From assembly GCF_005502275.1 (NCBI RefSeq), contig NZ_SWLZ01000006.1, positions 165,035 through 229,034 of the forward strand: a stretch of DNA of 64,000 nucleotides. Direction: 5' to 3'. Positions 1 to 8,632 of the stretch are shown one piece after another. Made by a program: the position numbers and the translations under genes. Numbering within the stretch: position 1 is the stretch's first letter; each line of letters starts with the position of its first letter. The stretch comes from Robertmurraya siralis. GTDB taxonomy: Bacteria > Bacillota > Bacilli > Bacillales > Cytobacillaceae. Below the pieces are notes generated by a model. It was not told where the DNA came from. It did not search any database and was given only the letters and a program-made list of their open reading frames with translations.

Positions 1-1
1 A

Positions 2-187
2 ATAAAAGACTACGAATCCAAATGTGATGGTATTCTGCGCCAATCCATAAAGCACCTTTTTTCTGTTGAAAAGGACCCAATTCGCATTATTCAATATAAA
101 GAAATTTATGAAACGTTAGAGGAAATTGCTGATCATTGTCAAGGGGTTGCGAACACCTTGGAAACAATCATTATGAAAAATGCATAA
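2..187 (+). CDS. DUF47 (PhoU-like) protein, C-terminal end only
   Basis: An open frame runs in from the left edge and stops 12 bases before the phosphate permease. The visible 61 residues are helical and contain EIYETLEEIADHCQGVANTLE, cut here by the window edge, which is the usual end of DUF47 proteins, distant PhoU relatives encoded just upstream of Pit permeases. These proteins are thought to modulate the permease; that role is from the family, not from the sequence. The N-terminus is missing only because the window begins inside the gene. Confidence 0.8.
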   Translation: MKDYESKCDGILRQSIKHLFSVEKDPIRIIQYKEIYETLEEIADHCQGVANTLETIIMKNA

Positions 188-199
188 GGAGCCCACAAG

Positions 200-1198
200 A
201 TGGATGTCATTTTTATTCTTACTGTATTAATTGTTATTGGGGCACTGGCATTTGATTTCATCAATGGATTTCATGATACAGCAAATGCGATCGCTACTTC
301 TGTATCGACGAAAGCATTGAAACCAAGGCATGCAATTATTTTAGCAGCTGTGATGAATTTTATTGGAGCGATGTCATTTACAGGTGTTGCCAAAACAATT
401 ACGAAAGATATCGTAAACCCTTTTACATTAGAAAACGGTTCAGTTGTCATTTTATCCGCTCTCATCGCAGCTATTGCATGGAATCTGATTACTTGGTATT
501 ACGGAATTCCCTCAAGCTCGTCCCATGCGATAATTGGTTCTATAGCCGGGGCAGCTATTGCAGCAGCAGGGTTCCATTCCTTAAATTACAGCGGATTTCT
601 AAAAATTATTCAAGCGCTAATTTTGTCGCCAATTATTGCTTTTGCCTTAGGATTTATCATATACAGTATCTTCAAAATCGTATTTAAAAACTATAATCTT
701 ACAAAAACAAATCGAAATTTCCGTTTGTTTCAAATTGCTACAGCTTCCATTCAAGCATTTACGCATGGAACAAACGATGCGCAAAAGGCAATGGGGATAA
801 TCACAATGGCACTTATCGCCAATAACTATGTGGCAACTGACGAAATCCCCTTCTGGGTCCAGTTCTCTTGTGCCCTCGCAATGGGGCTGGGCACTTCAGT
901 AGGTGGTTGGAAGATCATTAAAACGGTTGGTGGTAAAATTATGAAAATTCGCCCCGTGAATGGCGTTGCTGCCGATCTCACAGGAGCCTTGATTATCTTT
1001 GGAGCGACATATATTCATTTGCCAGTTAGTACAACCCATGTTATTTCTTCCTCTATCCTTGGTGTAGGTGCATCGCATCGGGTTAAAGGAGTCAAATGGG
1101 GCACAGCGCAAAGGATGCTTATTACGTGGGTCATCACCCTACCAATATCGGCTGCCCTTGCAGCACTCTGTTATTTGTTCATCAGTTTAATTTTTTAA
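200..1198 (+). CDS. pit: Inorganic phosphate transporter, PiT family
   Basis: A 332-residue multi-pass membrane protein that imports phosphate with a cation. The PiT signature GFHDTANAIATSV lies at about residues 23-35 and its second copy, THGTNDAQKAMG, at about 189-200; this internal duplication is diagnostic. About ten hydrophobic segments are visible. The gene follows the DUF47 frame by 12 bases with an AAGGAG site, so the two form one transcription unit. A hairpin terminator follows directly. Whether it is a high- or low-affinity carrier cannot be read from the sequence. Confidence 0.93.
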   Translation: MDVIFILTVLIVIGALAFDFINGFHDTANAIATSVSTKALKPRHAIILAAVMNFIGAMSFTGVAKTITKDIVNPFTLENGSVVILSALIAAIAWNLITWYYGIPSSSSHAIIGSIAGAAIAAAGFHSLNYSGFLKIIQALILSPIIAFALGFIIYSIFKIVFKNYNLTKTNRNFRLFQIATASIQAFTHGTNDAQKAMGIITMALIANNYVATDEIPFWVQFSCALAMGLGTSVGGWKIIKTVGGKIMKIRPVNGVAADLTGALIIFGATYIHLPVSTTHVISSSILGVGASHRVKGVKWGTAQRMLITWVITLPISAALAALCYLFISLIF

Positions 1199-1206
1199 AT
1201 TTTTTT

Positions 1207-1239
1207 GGCCGAGTTTTAACTCGGTCATTTTCTGTTTTT
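1207..1239 (+). terminator. Rho-independent terminator after pit
   Basis: GGCCGAG (1207-1213) pairs with CTCGGTC (1220-1226) and is followed by a T-rich run. It closes the DUF47-pit unit. Confidence 0.85.
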
Positions 1240-1432
1240 ATGCTTCAATTTTATTTCTTTGCTTCTTCCGTTTACCTAGGGAATGGACTTTTTGCAAAAG
1301 TACTCTACTGTGCCCTCCATCACTTGGAAAGAGCATAACAAAAAATATGAATTTTTTGGCAATAAACGCTACTAAACGCACAATTAAACGTAATTTATTT
1401 CGAACATTTATGAAATAATATTAAAATCAACC

Positions 1433-1490
1433 TTGAATTCTATTCTTAAAACGAATATTATAGAGAATGTGTTTTTATAATGTTCGTCAT
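1433..1490 (+). promoter_or_regulatory. Promoter with a PurR operator (two PurBoxes)
   Basis: A -35 TTGAAT (1433-1438) and a -10 TATTAT (1456-1461) are separated by exactly 17 bases. Overlapping the -10 is ACGAATATTAT (1451-1461), and downstream lies the inverted ATAATGTTCGT (1477-1487). Two inverted CGAA boxes about 27 bases apart match the PurR operators known from Bacillus pur genes. A further CGAACATTT at 1401-1409 may be an accessory box. This predicts repression when purines are plentiful. I see no purine riboswitch in this leader. Confidence 0.75.
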
Positions 1491-1502
1491 TTGGAGGTCA
1501 AT

Positions 1503-2804
1503 ATGTTTAAATTAAAAGAACATCAAACAAATGTGAAAACAGAACTTTTAGCAGGCGTGACAACATTTTTGACAATGGTATATATCGTAGTTGTTAACCC
1601 AATTATCTTAGCAGATGCAGGAGTGCCATTCGATCAAGTGTTTACAGCAACGATTATTTCTGCAGTCGTAGGCACCTTGTGGATTGGATTATTTGCCAAC
1701 TATCCAATCGCTATTGCTCCTGGTATGGGCTTGAATGCGTATTTTGCCTATTCTGTCGTTGGCAGCCATGGAAATATTGACTATATTACAGCTTTTGCTG
1801 CTGTTTTTATCGCAGGGATTATTTTTATCATTTTATCATTAACTCCTTTAAGAAATATGCTTATAGAGGCAATCCCTGAAAATCTGAAATTTGGAATTAG
1901 CGCAGGTATCGGACTATTTATTGCCTTTATCGGACTACGTCTTACAGGAATTATTACTGCCCATGAAACAAACCTGGTAGCTTTGGGCAATTTACGCGAG
2001 CCATCCGCCTATTTAACACTTATTGGACTGGCTGTCACATTAATTTTAATGTCTCTCCGCATTCACGGAGCACTGTTTTTTGGGATGATTGTTACTGGAG
2101 TAATTGCATTTTTCATTGGAGAACTTTCATTCACACAAGGATTTATGGCTCTTCCAAGCTTACCGGAAGGATTGATTGTTTTAAATCCAATTGATGCACT
2201 CGGCGAAGTATTCTCTCACAGCCTTTATGCGGTTGTCTTTTCTTTTTTACTTGTGACAATTTTTGATACTACCGGGACGATGGTCGGAGTCGCACAGCAA
2301 GCCGGGCTCATGAAAGGAAACAAATTGCCCCAAGCAAAAAAAGCATTGCTGGCAGATTCAATTGGTACAACTGTTGGATCCATGTTTGGAACAAGTCCAA
2401 CAACCGCATATATAGAATCCTCTGCCGGTGTCGCAGCTGGAGGCCGTACAGGCTTAACATCCGTAACCGTTGGGGTACTATTTATTTTAGCTGCATTCTT
2501 TGGACCACTCGTAAGCGCAGTTTCTGGATTATCAGCAATCACAGCACCAGCTTTAATCATTGTAGGTAGCTTAATGATGGGTTCCATCGCAAAAATTAAA
2601 TGGAATGAGCTTGACGAAGCTTTTCCTGCATTTCTAACGATCTTAGCAATGCCTCTCACTTCCAGTATCGCAACAGGAATCGCTTTAGGATTTATCTCTT
2701 ATCCTCTATTAAAAATCGTCAAAGGGAAATGGCGTGAAGTTCATCCAGTTATTTACGTATTTGCTGTTCTGTTTTTCTATCAGTTAGCATTTTTGCCACA
2801 TTAA
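1503..2804 (+). CDS. NCS2 family purine permease (PbuG/PbuO-like)
   Basis: A 433-residue membrane protein of the guanine/hypoxanthine branch of the NCS2 family. It opens with the typical FKLKEHQTNVKTELLAGVTTF and carries the GMGLNAYFAY and FDTTGTMVGVA motifs, with about 12-14 hydrophobic segments. The ATG at 1503 was chosen because GGAGGT (1493-1498) is correctly spaced before it; the frame stays open further upstream, but that part overlaps the promoter. The PurR operator supports a purine substrate. Which purine (guanine, hypoxanthine or adenine) cannot be decided. Confidence 0.92.
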   Translation: MFKLKEHQTNVKTELLAGVTTFLTMVYIVVVNPIILADAGVPFDQVFTATIISAVVGTLWIGLFANYPIAIAPGMGLNAYFAYSVVGSHGNIDYITAFAAVFIAGIIFIILSLTPLRNMLIEAIPENLKFGISAGIGLFIAFIGLRLTGIITAHETNLVALGNLREPSAYLTLIGLAVTLILMSLRIHGALFFGMIVTGVIAFFIGELSFTQGFMALPSLPEGLIVLNPIDALGEVFSHSLYAVVFSFLLVTIFDTTGTMVGVAQQAGLMKGNKLPQAKKALLADSIGTTVGSMFGTSPTTAYIESSAGVAAGGRTGLTSVTVGVLFILAAFFGPLVSAVSGLSAITAPALIIVGSLMMGSIAKIKWNELDEAFPAFLTILAMPLTSSIATGIALGFISYPLLKIVKGKWREVHPVIYVFAVLFFYQLAFLPH

Positions 2805-2866
2805 AAAAGTGAAGATATCATAATAAAAAAAGAAATGCTGATACTGGTTTTTCAGCTCGGTGAGGA

Positions 2867-2900
2867 AGGAACAAAAGGCACACTTTTGTTCCTCCTTTTT
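2867..2900 (+). terminator. Terminator after the purine permease
   Basis: AGGAACAAAAG and CTTTTGTTCCT pair around a short loop, followed by CCTTTTT. Confidence 0.85.
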
Positions 2901-2998
2901 AATTTCTTGCAAAACCATTTGCATACCTTTCCATTTTTCGATAATGTTAGCAATAAGACTAGTATCTATAAACCTTTTAAAATATGGAGGTAGGAGAA

Positions 2999-3757
2999 AT
3001 GGGATTTTTGCAAATTTCCAAAGAAAATATCGAATTTGAGCATATATGCTGCGCATTAGGTGCAAAGCAATATGAACAGGCGGTAATAGAAAAAAAGAGA
3101 TGGCTGACAGAACGGATGGACGAAGGATTAGTTTTTTATCGTTTAGATGAACGAGCCAAGGTATTTATTGAATACATACCTGCTGAAAAAGCATGGGTTC
3201 CTATACACGCCCCTAATTATATGTACATTAATTGTTTATGGGTTTCAGGAAGATACAAAAATGGCGGCAATGCGAAGCAATTGCTAAACAAATGTAAAGA
3301 GGATGCTGTTAAGCGGGGAATGGACGGGATTGTACATATTGTTGGCAAGAAAAATTATCCTTTTTTAAGTGATAAGCGATTCTTTGAACATATGGGATTT
3401 AAAATAGTAGATGAAGCAGAGCCATATTTTCAATTAGCCGCATTAACATGGAATGACGATGCTGTATTGCCTACTTTTAAAAAGCAAACATTAGCACCTT
3501 TAGAAAGTAAAGGAATCTCTATTTATTACACAGCCCAGTGCCCTTTTGCCGTTGGCACATTGGCAGAATTAAAGAAAATTGCAGAGAATAAAAATGTCCC
3601 TTTTCAAATAACGAGAATCTCAACTAGAGAAGAAGCGCAAAATTCGCCAATCATATGGACAACCTTTGCTCTATTTTATAATGGGGAATTTATTACACAT
3701 GAGATGATGAGTGCAAACAAATTTGAGAAATTACTGATCAAATTATTGGAAATGTAG
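2999..3757 (+). CDS. YoaP-like GNAT N-acetyltransferase
   Basis: A 252-residue protein with two parts. An N-terminal GNAT-type acetyltransferase region (about residues 1-150) contains the cofactor-loop segment WVSGRYKNGGNAKQLL and the C-terminal GNAT signature RFFEHMGFKIVDE. A C-terminal YoaP-like domain (about 165-250) has a thioredoxin-like look, beginning ISIYYTAQCPFAVG. Length and order match Bacillus YoaP. An ATG 15 bases upstream (2984) is part of the ribosome-binding site (GGAGGTAGGAGAA), so 2999 is the better start. The substrate is unknown. Confidence 0.85.
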   Translation: MGFLQISKENIEFEHICCALGAKQYEQAVIEKKRWLTERMDEGLVFYRLDERAKVFIEYIPAEKAWVPIHAPNYMYINCLWVSGRYKNGGNAKQLLNKCKEDAVKRGMDGIVHIVGKKNYPFLSDKRFFEHMGFKIVDEAEPYFQLAALTWNDDAVLPTFKKQTLAPLESKGISIYYTAQCPFAVGTLAELKKIAENKNVPFQITRISTREEAQNSPIIWTTFALFYNGEFITHEMMSANKFEKLLIKLLEM

Positions 3758-3792
3758 AACGAGTCTGAACAAAAATACGTTCAGACTCGTTC
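3758..3792. terminator. Bidirectional terminator between converging genes
   Basis: A 13-14 bp stem, GAACGAGTCTGAAC / GTTCAGACTCGTTC, with A and T tracts on both sides. It can end both the YoaP-like gene (+) and the aldo/keto reductase (-). Confidence 0.85.
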
Positions 3793-3807
3793 TAAAAAGA
3801 TTTCTTT

Positions 3808-4710
3808 TTAGGCTACATCTTTTCCTGTTGAAGCAATCCAAATTTTAAACCATTGCTGACGTGTCAAAGCTATTTGCAACGATTCTGCAGCCGCCTTAAT
3901 CCGCTCCATTTTTCCAGAACCAATTATCGGCATAATCTTTGCTGGATGAAGCAGGAGCCATGCAAGCATGATTTTATCAATTTCCGCAATACCGAGTTCT
4001 TCTCCAACCTCTTGCAAAGCTTTCTTTATTCGGACTGGTTTTTCATCTTCACCTGAAAAGATTGCTCCTCCTGCAAGAGGTGACCACGCCATTGGAGCTA
4101 CACGTTTTTGCAAGCATTGGTCAATTGTTCCATCTTGAAACGGTTGCAACTGGCTTACCGATATTTCTATTTGATTTGTGACAAGCGGAAACGGGAGATA
4201 GCTATTTAGCATTTCAAATTGTGAAGGTGTAAAATTAGACACACCGAAATGTTTCACTTTTCCTGCCTCATTTAATCGCGTAAATGCCTCTGCTACTTCA
4301 CCAGGATCAATAAATGGATCGGGACGATGAATAAGCAGCACATCAAGATAATCCGCTTCAAGATTTCTCAAAGAGTTTTCAACACTCATCATGATATGTT
4401 CTTTGCTCGTATCATAATGCTTAATCTTATGCTCTGGTCGCGCTTTTGATACAAGTTTAATGCCGCATTTCGTAACAAGCTCGATTTTTTCCCTGATGGA
4501 AGGCTTCAGCGCCAAAGCTTTACCAAATAAAGCCTCATTTTGGTAGCCACCATAAATATCCGCATGATCAAACGTTGTAATTCCTAATTCAAGACATTTC
4601 TCAATTAATGAAAGAAGCCCCTCATCTGAAAGCGGCCATTCATTAAGACGCCAAAGTCCTTGAATGATTCTCGAAAAAGATAAATCTTGATTTATTTGAA
4701 CTCTTTCCAC
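3808..4710 (-). CDS. Aldo/keto reductase, YdhF-like
   Basis: An NADPH-dependent oxidoreductase of about 300 residues. The catalytic tetrad of the superfamily is visible: Asp and Tyr in DHADIYGGY, Lys in LVTKCG and His in LLIHRPD. The segments FGVSNFTPSQF and PIIGSGKMERI match the YdhF branch of E. coli. The GTG at 4710 is preferred because AAAAGG lies seven bases upstream; a GTG three codons earlier sits almost on top of that site. It is 36 bases downstream of proC and probably co-transcribed. The physiological substrate is unknown. Confidence 0.88.
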   Translation of the reverse strand: MERVQINQDLSFSRIIQGLWRLNEWPLSDEGLLSLIEKCLELGITTFDHADIYGGYQNEALFGKALALKPSIREKIELVTKCGIKLVSKARPEHKIKHYDTSKEHIMMSVENSLRNLEADYLDVLLIHRPDPFIDPGEVAEAFTRLNEAGKVKHFGVSNFTPSQFEMLNSYLPFPLVTNQIEISVSQLQPFQDGTIDQCLQKRVAPMAWSPLAGGAIFSGEDEKPVRIKKALQEVGEELGIAEIDKIMLAWLLLHPAKIMPIIGSGKMERIKAAAESLQIALTRQQWFKIWIASTGKDVA

Positions 4711-4746
4711 TTTTGTCACCTTTTCTTATATAATTTCTCCGGAGCA

Positions 4747-5553
4747 TCAAGCTTTTAACGTCTTAATTCTCTCAGTACATTGCTCCATGGCCTTTAAAAC
4801 AGCCGCGCGAAAGCCGTGTTCCTCCAAAGCAGACACAGCTTCAATCGTTGCTCCTCCCGGTGTACATACTTGATCCTTAAGCTCCCCTGGGTGAAGTCCT
4901 GTTTCGAGGACCATTTTTGCTGCACCTAACACCGCTTGTGCAGCGAATTTATACGCTTGCTCTCTTGGAATTCCATTCTTTACTCCCCCATCTGCTAAAG
5001 CCTCTATAAACATAAAGACATATGCCGGAGAAGAACCGCTTACTGCCGGAATACTGTCCATTAGCTCTTCTTGAATAATCTCTGCTTGTCCGAAAGAACG
5101 AAAAATCGCAAGAACATTGTCCTGCTCCTCATTGCTAACCCTTGAATTAACGCTAAGTGCACTCATACCTTCGCCAACAAAAGAAGGAGTATTCGGCATG
5201 GAACGAACGGCTTTGACTTGCTGGTCAAACTCGCTCTCCAACCATTGTAGCGTAATTCCCGCTGCGATAGTAATAATGACTGCATCATCTTTTATGTCAT
5301 CTTTAATTTCTTGAATAACCTCTCGATGTATGTCTGGTTTTACAGCGAGAAAAAGAAAATCAGACCAGCAGGCAACTTCTTTATTATTCATAGTCGTTTT
5401 GATCGGAAAATGATTGTTTACTGTTTTTAAAGTTTGTTCCGTTTTCGCACTAACCATTATTTGCTCCGCAGAAATTGTGCCTGATGACAAAATCCCTTTC
5501 ATTATCGCCTGTGCCATTTTACCGCTGCCTATAAATCCTATCTTCTGCTTCAT
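4747..5553 (-). CDS. proC: Pyrroline-5-carboxylate reductase
   Basis: The last step of proline synthesis: NADPH-dependent reduction of pyrroline-5-carboxylate. The 268-residue protein starts with the Rossmann motif GFIGSGKMAQAI and contains RSMPNTP and the family signature near SGSSPAYVFMFIEALADGGVKNG, which is split here to keep it short: SGSSPAYVFMFIEALADGG then VKNG. Length is normal. The start lies only 21 bases from a mobile element (5575-5665), so that element sits in the proC leader or promoter. Bacillus species often have several paralogues (ProG, ProH, ProI); I cannot tell which this is. Confidence 0.94.
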   Translation of the reverse strand: MKQKIGFIGSGKMAQAIMKGILSSGTISAEQIMVSAKTEQTLKTVNNHFPIKTTMNNKEVACWSDFLFLAVKPDIHREVIQEIKDDIKDDAVIITIAAGITLQWLESEFDQQVKAVRSMPNTPSFVGEGMSALSVNSRVSNEEQDNVLAIFRSFGQAEIIQEELMDSIPAVSGSSPAYVFMFIEALADGGVKNGIPREQAYKFAAQAVLGAAKMVLETGLHPGELKDQVCTPGGATIEAVSALEEHGFRAAVLKAMEQCTERIKTLKA

Positions 5554-5574
5554 TTTTTAACTCCTTAAGCTTTT

Positions 5575-5665
5575 GGCTATGTTACATGTCGGTGTTGATT
5601 TTTGACCTATTTTCACATGCAATGAGCCCAAAATCATTTTAACAACAATTCTATTTAACAAAGCT
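5575..5665 (+). mobile_element. MITE-like element, copy A (91 bp)
   Basis: Begins GGCTATGTTA and ends TAACAAAGCT, an imperfect inverted repeat. The inner left part ATGTCGGTGTTGATTTTT and the right part ATCATTTTAACAACAATT recur in copy B. The flanks AAGCTTTT (5567-5574) and AACCTTTT (5666-5673) match at 7 of 8 bases, which fits an aged 8-bp target duplication. It has no coding capacity. Confidence 0.75.
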
Positions 5666-5770
5666 AACCTTTTAAATAAATATTAACCTTGTGTAGACAA
5701 AATTCCATTATCATTCTCTTTAAAAAAATCTCAAAAAACCACTTCAAGATTGTGATTCTCTTTAACACTA

Positions 5771-5799
5771 TACAAAAAAATCTCTGAAAACTCCAGAGA
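5771..5799 (-). terminator. Terminator on the minus strand
   Basis: Read on the minus strand, TCTCTGGAGTTTTCAGAGA is followed by seven T residues. It lies about 190 bases past the LysM gene and is the first clear stop for that transcript. Confidence 0.7.
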
Positions 5800-5989
5800 C
5801 TTCATGAGCGTGTATGGGACACGAACAATTTAAGTACGCTACTGAGATGAAATAATTGAACTTTTCGACCCTTTAAAAATTATTGGGCGAATTAATACAA
5901 TTCTCTCTTACTGCTAATGGTTACATTATAATGGAAAAACGCTCTACCGGAGAATTGCCTGTATTTGATTTTTTGGTAGTTATTATTGT

Positions 5990-6181
5990 TCAACACTGGT
6001 CCTTAAGTGTGGGAAGACAGAGGGTATCGCCTATCGTCAACTGTTTAGGATCCCGATGCTTGTTAACCATGAAGATGGACATAATGGGGATATTCAATTC
6101 TCTGGCGATGGAACAAACGGTATCCCCTCTTTTAATTTTGTATACCTTTAATCCTCCTTGAGAATTTGTGTTATTTTCCAA
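5990..6181 (-). CDS. Small LysM-domain protein
   Basis: A 63-residue protein consisting almost entirely of one LysM module: VYKIKRGDTVCSIARELNIP at about residues 12-31, then KQLTIGDTLCLP. LysM binds N-acetylglucosamine polymers such as peptidoglycan. No signal peptide or catalytic domain is visible, so it may be a spore-associated or cytoplasmic peptide. The TTG at 6181 is preferred because GGTGGTG lies six bases upstream; an ATG five codons earlier (6196) has no ribosome-binding site. It contains cysteines, unusual for a secreted LysM protein. Confidence 0.6.
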   Translation of the reverse strand: MENNTNSQGGLKVYKIKRGDTVCSIARELNIPIMSIFMVNKHRDPKQLTIGDTLCLPTLKDQC

Positions 6182-6196
6182 AATGATCACCACCAT

Positions 6197-6755
6197 AGCT
6201 TAAAGTTACTCAATACATACCCTCCAATTAAATCTTTAAACGTGGATAAGCCTAAACTTCTGTGCGACAAATTTTTGGATTGTGTCATGGCTTAATAAAA
6301 TGAGGCTGTTTAGCTTTTAGGGGCAAATTCCCTCTATGTGCATAGTTAATTTCCACTTCAGGCTGGGCCGCTTTTCACGCAGAAGTCACCGCCTTCCGTT
6401 CCAATTTTTATTTGCGTTGCTCATAATTTGAAAAAGTGGGAAACCTCAATAAGTAAAGAACATGGCTTATAAGCAAAAAAAGGAGTCCCCCCCTTCTATT
6501 CACCATAAAATAATCAAAGGACCCAAAAACTTATACAGAAGAAAAAGCTGATATCAAAAAGACGTTTCAACGACCTTTTGACACAGCTTCTATTTCTATC
6601 ATTAACAAACGATTTGGGTTCATTTTTTACTTTTCCGACAAAATGCTCGGGGAACAAAGCGGTCTTTCAGCTTTCTAATAGGTGGAACAAACGAGGATTT
6701 TCAAGCATAATGTTAAACCGAAAACAGCATATAGTACAATTAGTTAACTAGGAAC
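6197..6755. other. Intergenic region without a supportable gene
   Basis: About 560 bases with no convincing open frame. It holds a terminator (6541-6588). The stretch around 6360-6420 (AAGTCACCGCCTTCCGTTCC) looks like a degenerate copy of GC-richer palindromic repeats common between Bacillaceae genes; this is an impression, not a demonstrated repeat here. Confidence 0.5.
6541..6588 (-). terminator. Terminator after the yknWXYZ operon
   Basis: On the minus strand AGCTG...TCAAAAGG pairs with CTTTTTGA...CAGCT and is followed by TTTTTC. It lies about 170 bases past the yknZ stop. Confidence 0.65.
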
Positions 6756-7949
6756 TTATTCATATCTTAACGCTTCAATCGGATCAAGCTTAGAAGCTTT
6801 GTTCGCCGGCAATAAACCAAAAATTATTCCAATAACCATAGAGAAGACAATGCCACCAACAACCACTTGCCATGAGATAAGCGACGGCCACCCTGCAAAA
6901 GAGGCAACGATTCCCGAGACACCCCAGCCGAGAAGAATTCCAATCATACCTCCAATTAAAGTTAAAATAATCGCTTCAATTAAAAACTGTGTAAGCACCT
7001 GGGTTCTTGTTGCTCCAAGCGCCATCCGTATTCCAATTTCCCTCGTCCGTTCAGTAACGGATACTAGCATAATATTCATCACGCCGATTCCGCCGACAAA
7101 TAAAGAAATTCCGGCAATACTACCAATGATGATCGTCATAATTCTTGTAATTTGCCCGATCCCTTCTGCCATTTCCTCCATATTGATGACCATATAGGAA
7201 TCCTCTGTGTTGTGAAGCTGATTCAATTGAAAAGTTGCTTTTTCGGCGACTGCTTGAATATGATCAGCAGATGTCGCTTGAAGGGTCATTTGCGTAACAT
7301 CATCTTTGCCGAAAACCATTTTCCAAGTATTAAAAGGAAGGTAGATATCCATGGAGCCAAAGGCAAAAAGACCTGTTGGCTTTGCAAGTACACCGATAAT
7401 TTCAACCGGCTGATTACCGATGCGAATAACTTCCCCGATCGGGCTTTGTCCTTCGAAAAATTTCTCTTGCAAAGAGTAACTAATTAAAGCTGCCCTTCTC
7501 CCACTCCTAAAATCTGCTTCAGAAAATCCTTGACCCTCTTCAATCTCCAAATTATTCAAATCCATATATGCCTGATTGATTCCAAATACCGAGCTGTCCC
7601 CCGTTTGTTCCCGATAACGGATTGAGGAATATTCGGAGCTTGAAGCAACTACCTGCTTCACTTCTGGAATTGTCTCAAGCATTCGTATATCCTCACTGGT
7701 GAAAGCTGCTTCGTACAGCACGCTTGGATTTGCCTGCAATTCTTCTTCACTTGGCTGGTAGAACAGTTCAACTGTATTTCCAGCACCTGTAATCTGCGAC
7801 TTTAGAACCGCTTCACCACCTTGGCCGATAGCCACAACAATAATTACCGCACCAACACCGATAATAATGCCAAGCATTGTTAAAACAGAGCGGAGCTTAT
7901 GAGCTTTTAAAGAGCTTAAAGCCATTTTAATATTTTCCATTAAACTCAT
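6756..7949 (-). CDS. yknZ: ABC transporter permease YknZ (MacB/FtsX type)
   Basis: A 397-residue permease of the MacB type. One membrane segment near the N-terminus (RSVLTMLGIIIGVGAVIIVVA) is split here as RSVLTMLGIIIGV and GAVIIVVA; a large extracytoplasmic domain (about residues 45-270) follows, then three C-terminal segments including the FtsX motif RTREIGIRMALGATR. It is the last gene of yknW-X-Y-Z, five bases after yknY. In B. subtilis this system protects against the SdpC toxin; the same role here is inferred from gene order and the sigma-W promoter. Confidence 0.92.
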   Translation of the reverse strand: MSLMENIKMALSSLKAHKLRSVLTMLGIIIGVGAVIIVVAIGQGGEAVLKSQITGAGNTVELFYQPSEEELQANPSVLYEAAFTSEDIRMLETIPEVKQVVASSSEYSSIRYREQTGDSSVFGINQAYMDLNNLEIEEGQGFSEADFRSGRRAALISYSLQEKFFEGQSPIGEVIRIGNQPVEIIGVLAKPTGLFAFGSMDIYLPFNTWKMVFGKDDVTQMTLQATSADHIQAVAEKATFQLNQLHNTEDSYMVINMEEMAEGIGQITRIMTIIIGSIAGISLFVGGIGVMNIMLVSVTERTREIGIRMALGATRTQVLTQFLIEAIILTLIGGMIGILLGWGVSGIVASFAGWPSLISWQVVVGGIVFSMVIGIIFGLLPANKASKLDPIEALRYE

Positions 7950-7954
7950 TGCTC

Positions 7955-8632
7955 CTACCTCCTCCCGTCGTTGGCAACAATTTCACCATCACGAACAGTG
8001 ATCGTACGATTCGTATAGTCGGCAATTTCTGGTTCATGCGTTACTAATACAACGGTGGTACCTTCCTCATTTAATTTCACAAATTGCTCCATGATCGAGA
8101 TACTCGTCTTCGTATCAAGAGCTCCTGTCGGCTCATCTGCTAGAATAATTTGCGGTTGATTGACAATCGCTCGAGCAATTGCCACACGTTGCTTTTGTCC
8201 CCCTGATAAAGCATTAGGTAAATGCTCCATCCTGTCGCTAAGACCGACTTTTCGAAGAGCCTCTGCTGCTCGTTCAAGCCTTTCTCTTTTCCCAATCCCA
8301 TTATAGATCATGGGTAGTTCTACATTACGAAGTGCAGTTAATCTTGGTAATAATTGAAACTGTTGAAACACAAAACCGATAGATTGATTTCGAACGCGTG
8401 CCAAAGCGGTATCCTCATAATCGGAGATATTTTCACCGTTAAGCAAATATTGTCCACTCGTTTGCTTATCGAGACAGCCGATAATATTCATTAAGGTGGA
8501 CTTTCCAGAGCCTGATGGACCCATAATTGCAGTGAATTCTCCCTCTTCAATTGTAAGTCGGATTGATTTCAAAACATCGATTTGTTCCTTCCCGACCGTA
8601 TACGTTTTTCTTATATCCCTTAACTCAATCAT
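7955..8632 (-). CDS. yknY: ABC transporter ATP-binding protein YknY
   Basis: A 225-residue ATPase of the LolD/MacB class. Walker A is GPSGSGKST (about residues 38-46), the Q-loop lies in FVFQQFQLLP, the ABC signature is LSGGQKQRVAIARA and Walker B is IILADEPTGALD, with the switch histidine in LVTHEP. It overlaps the adaptor gene upstream by four bases (ATGA), implying coupled translation. It powers the YknZ permease. Confidence 0.94.
   Translation of the reverse strand: MIELRDIRKTYTVGKEQIDVLKSIRLTIEEGEFTAIMGPSGSGKSTLMNIIGCLDKQTSGQYLLNGENISDYEDTALARVRNQSIGFVFQQFQLLPRLTALRNVELPMIYNGIGKRERLERAAEALRKVGLSDRMEHLPNALSGGQKQRVAIARAIVNQPQIILADEPTGALDTKTSISIMEQFVKLNEEGTTVVLVTHEPEIADYTNRTITVRDGEIVANDGRR

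Noticed and set aside
1339..1450. Purine riboswitch ahead of the NCS2 permease
   Set aside because: The conserved loops of the purine aptamer are not present; two PurR boxes explain control instead.
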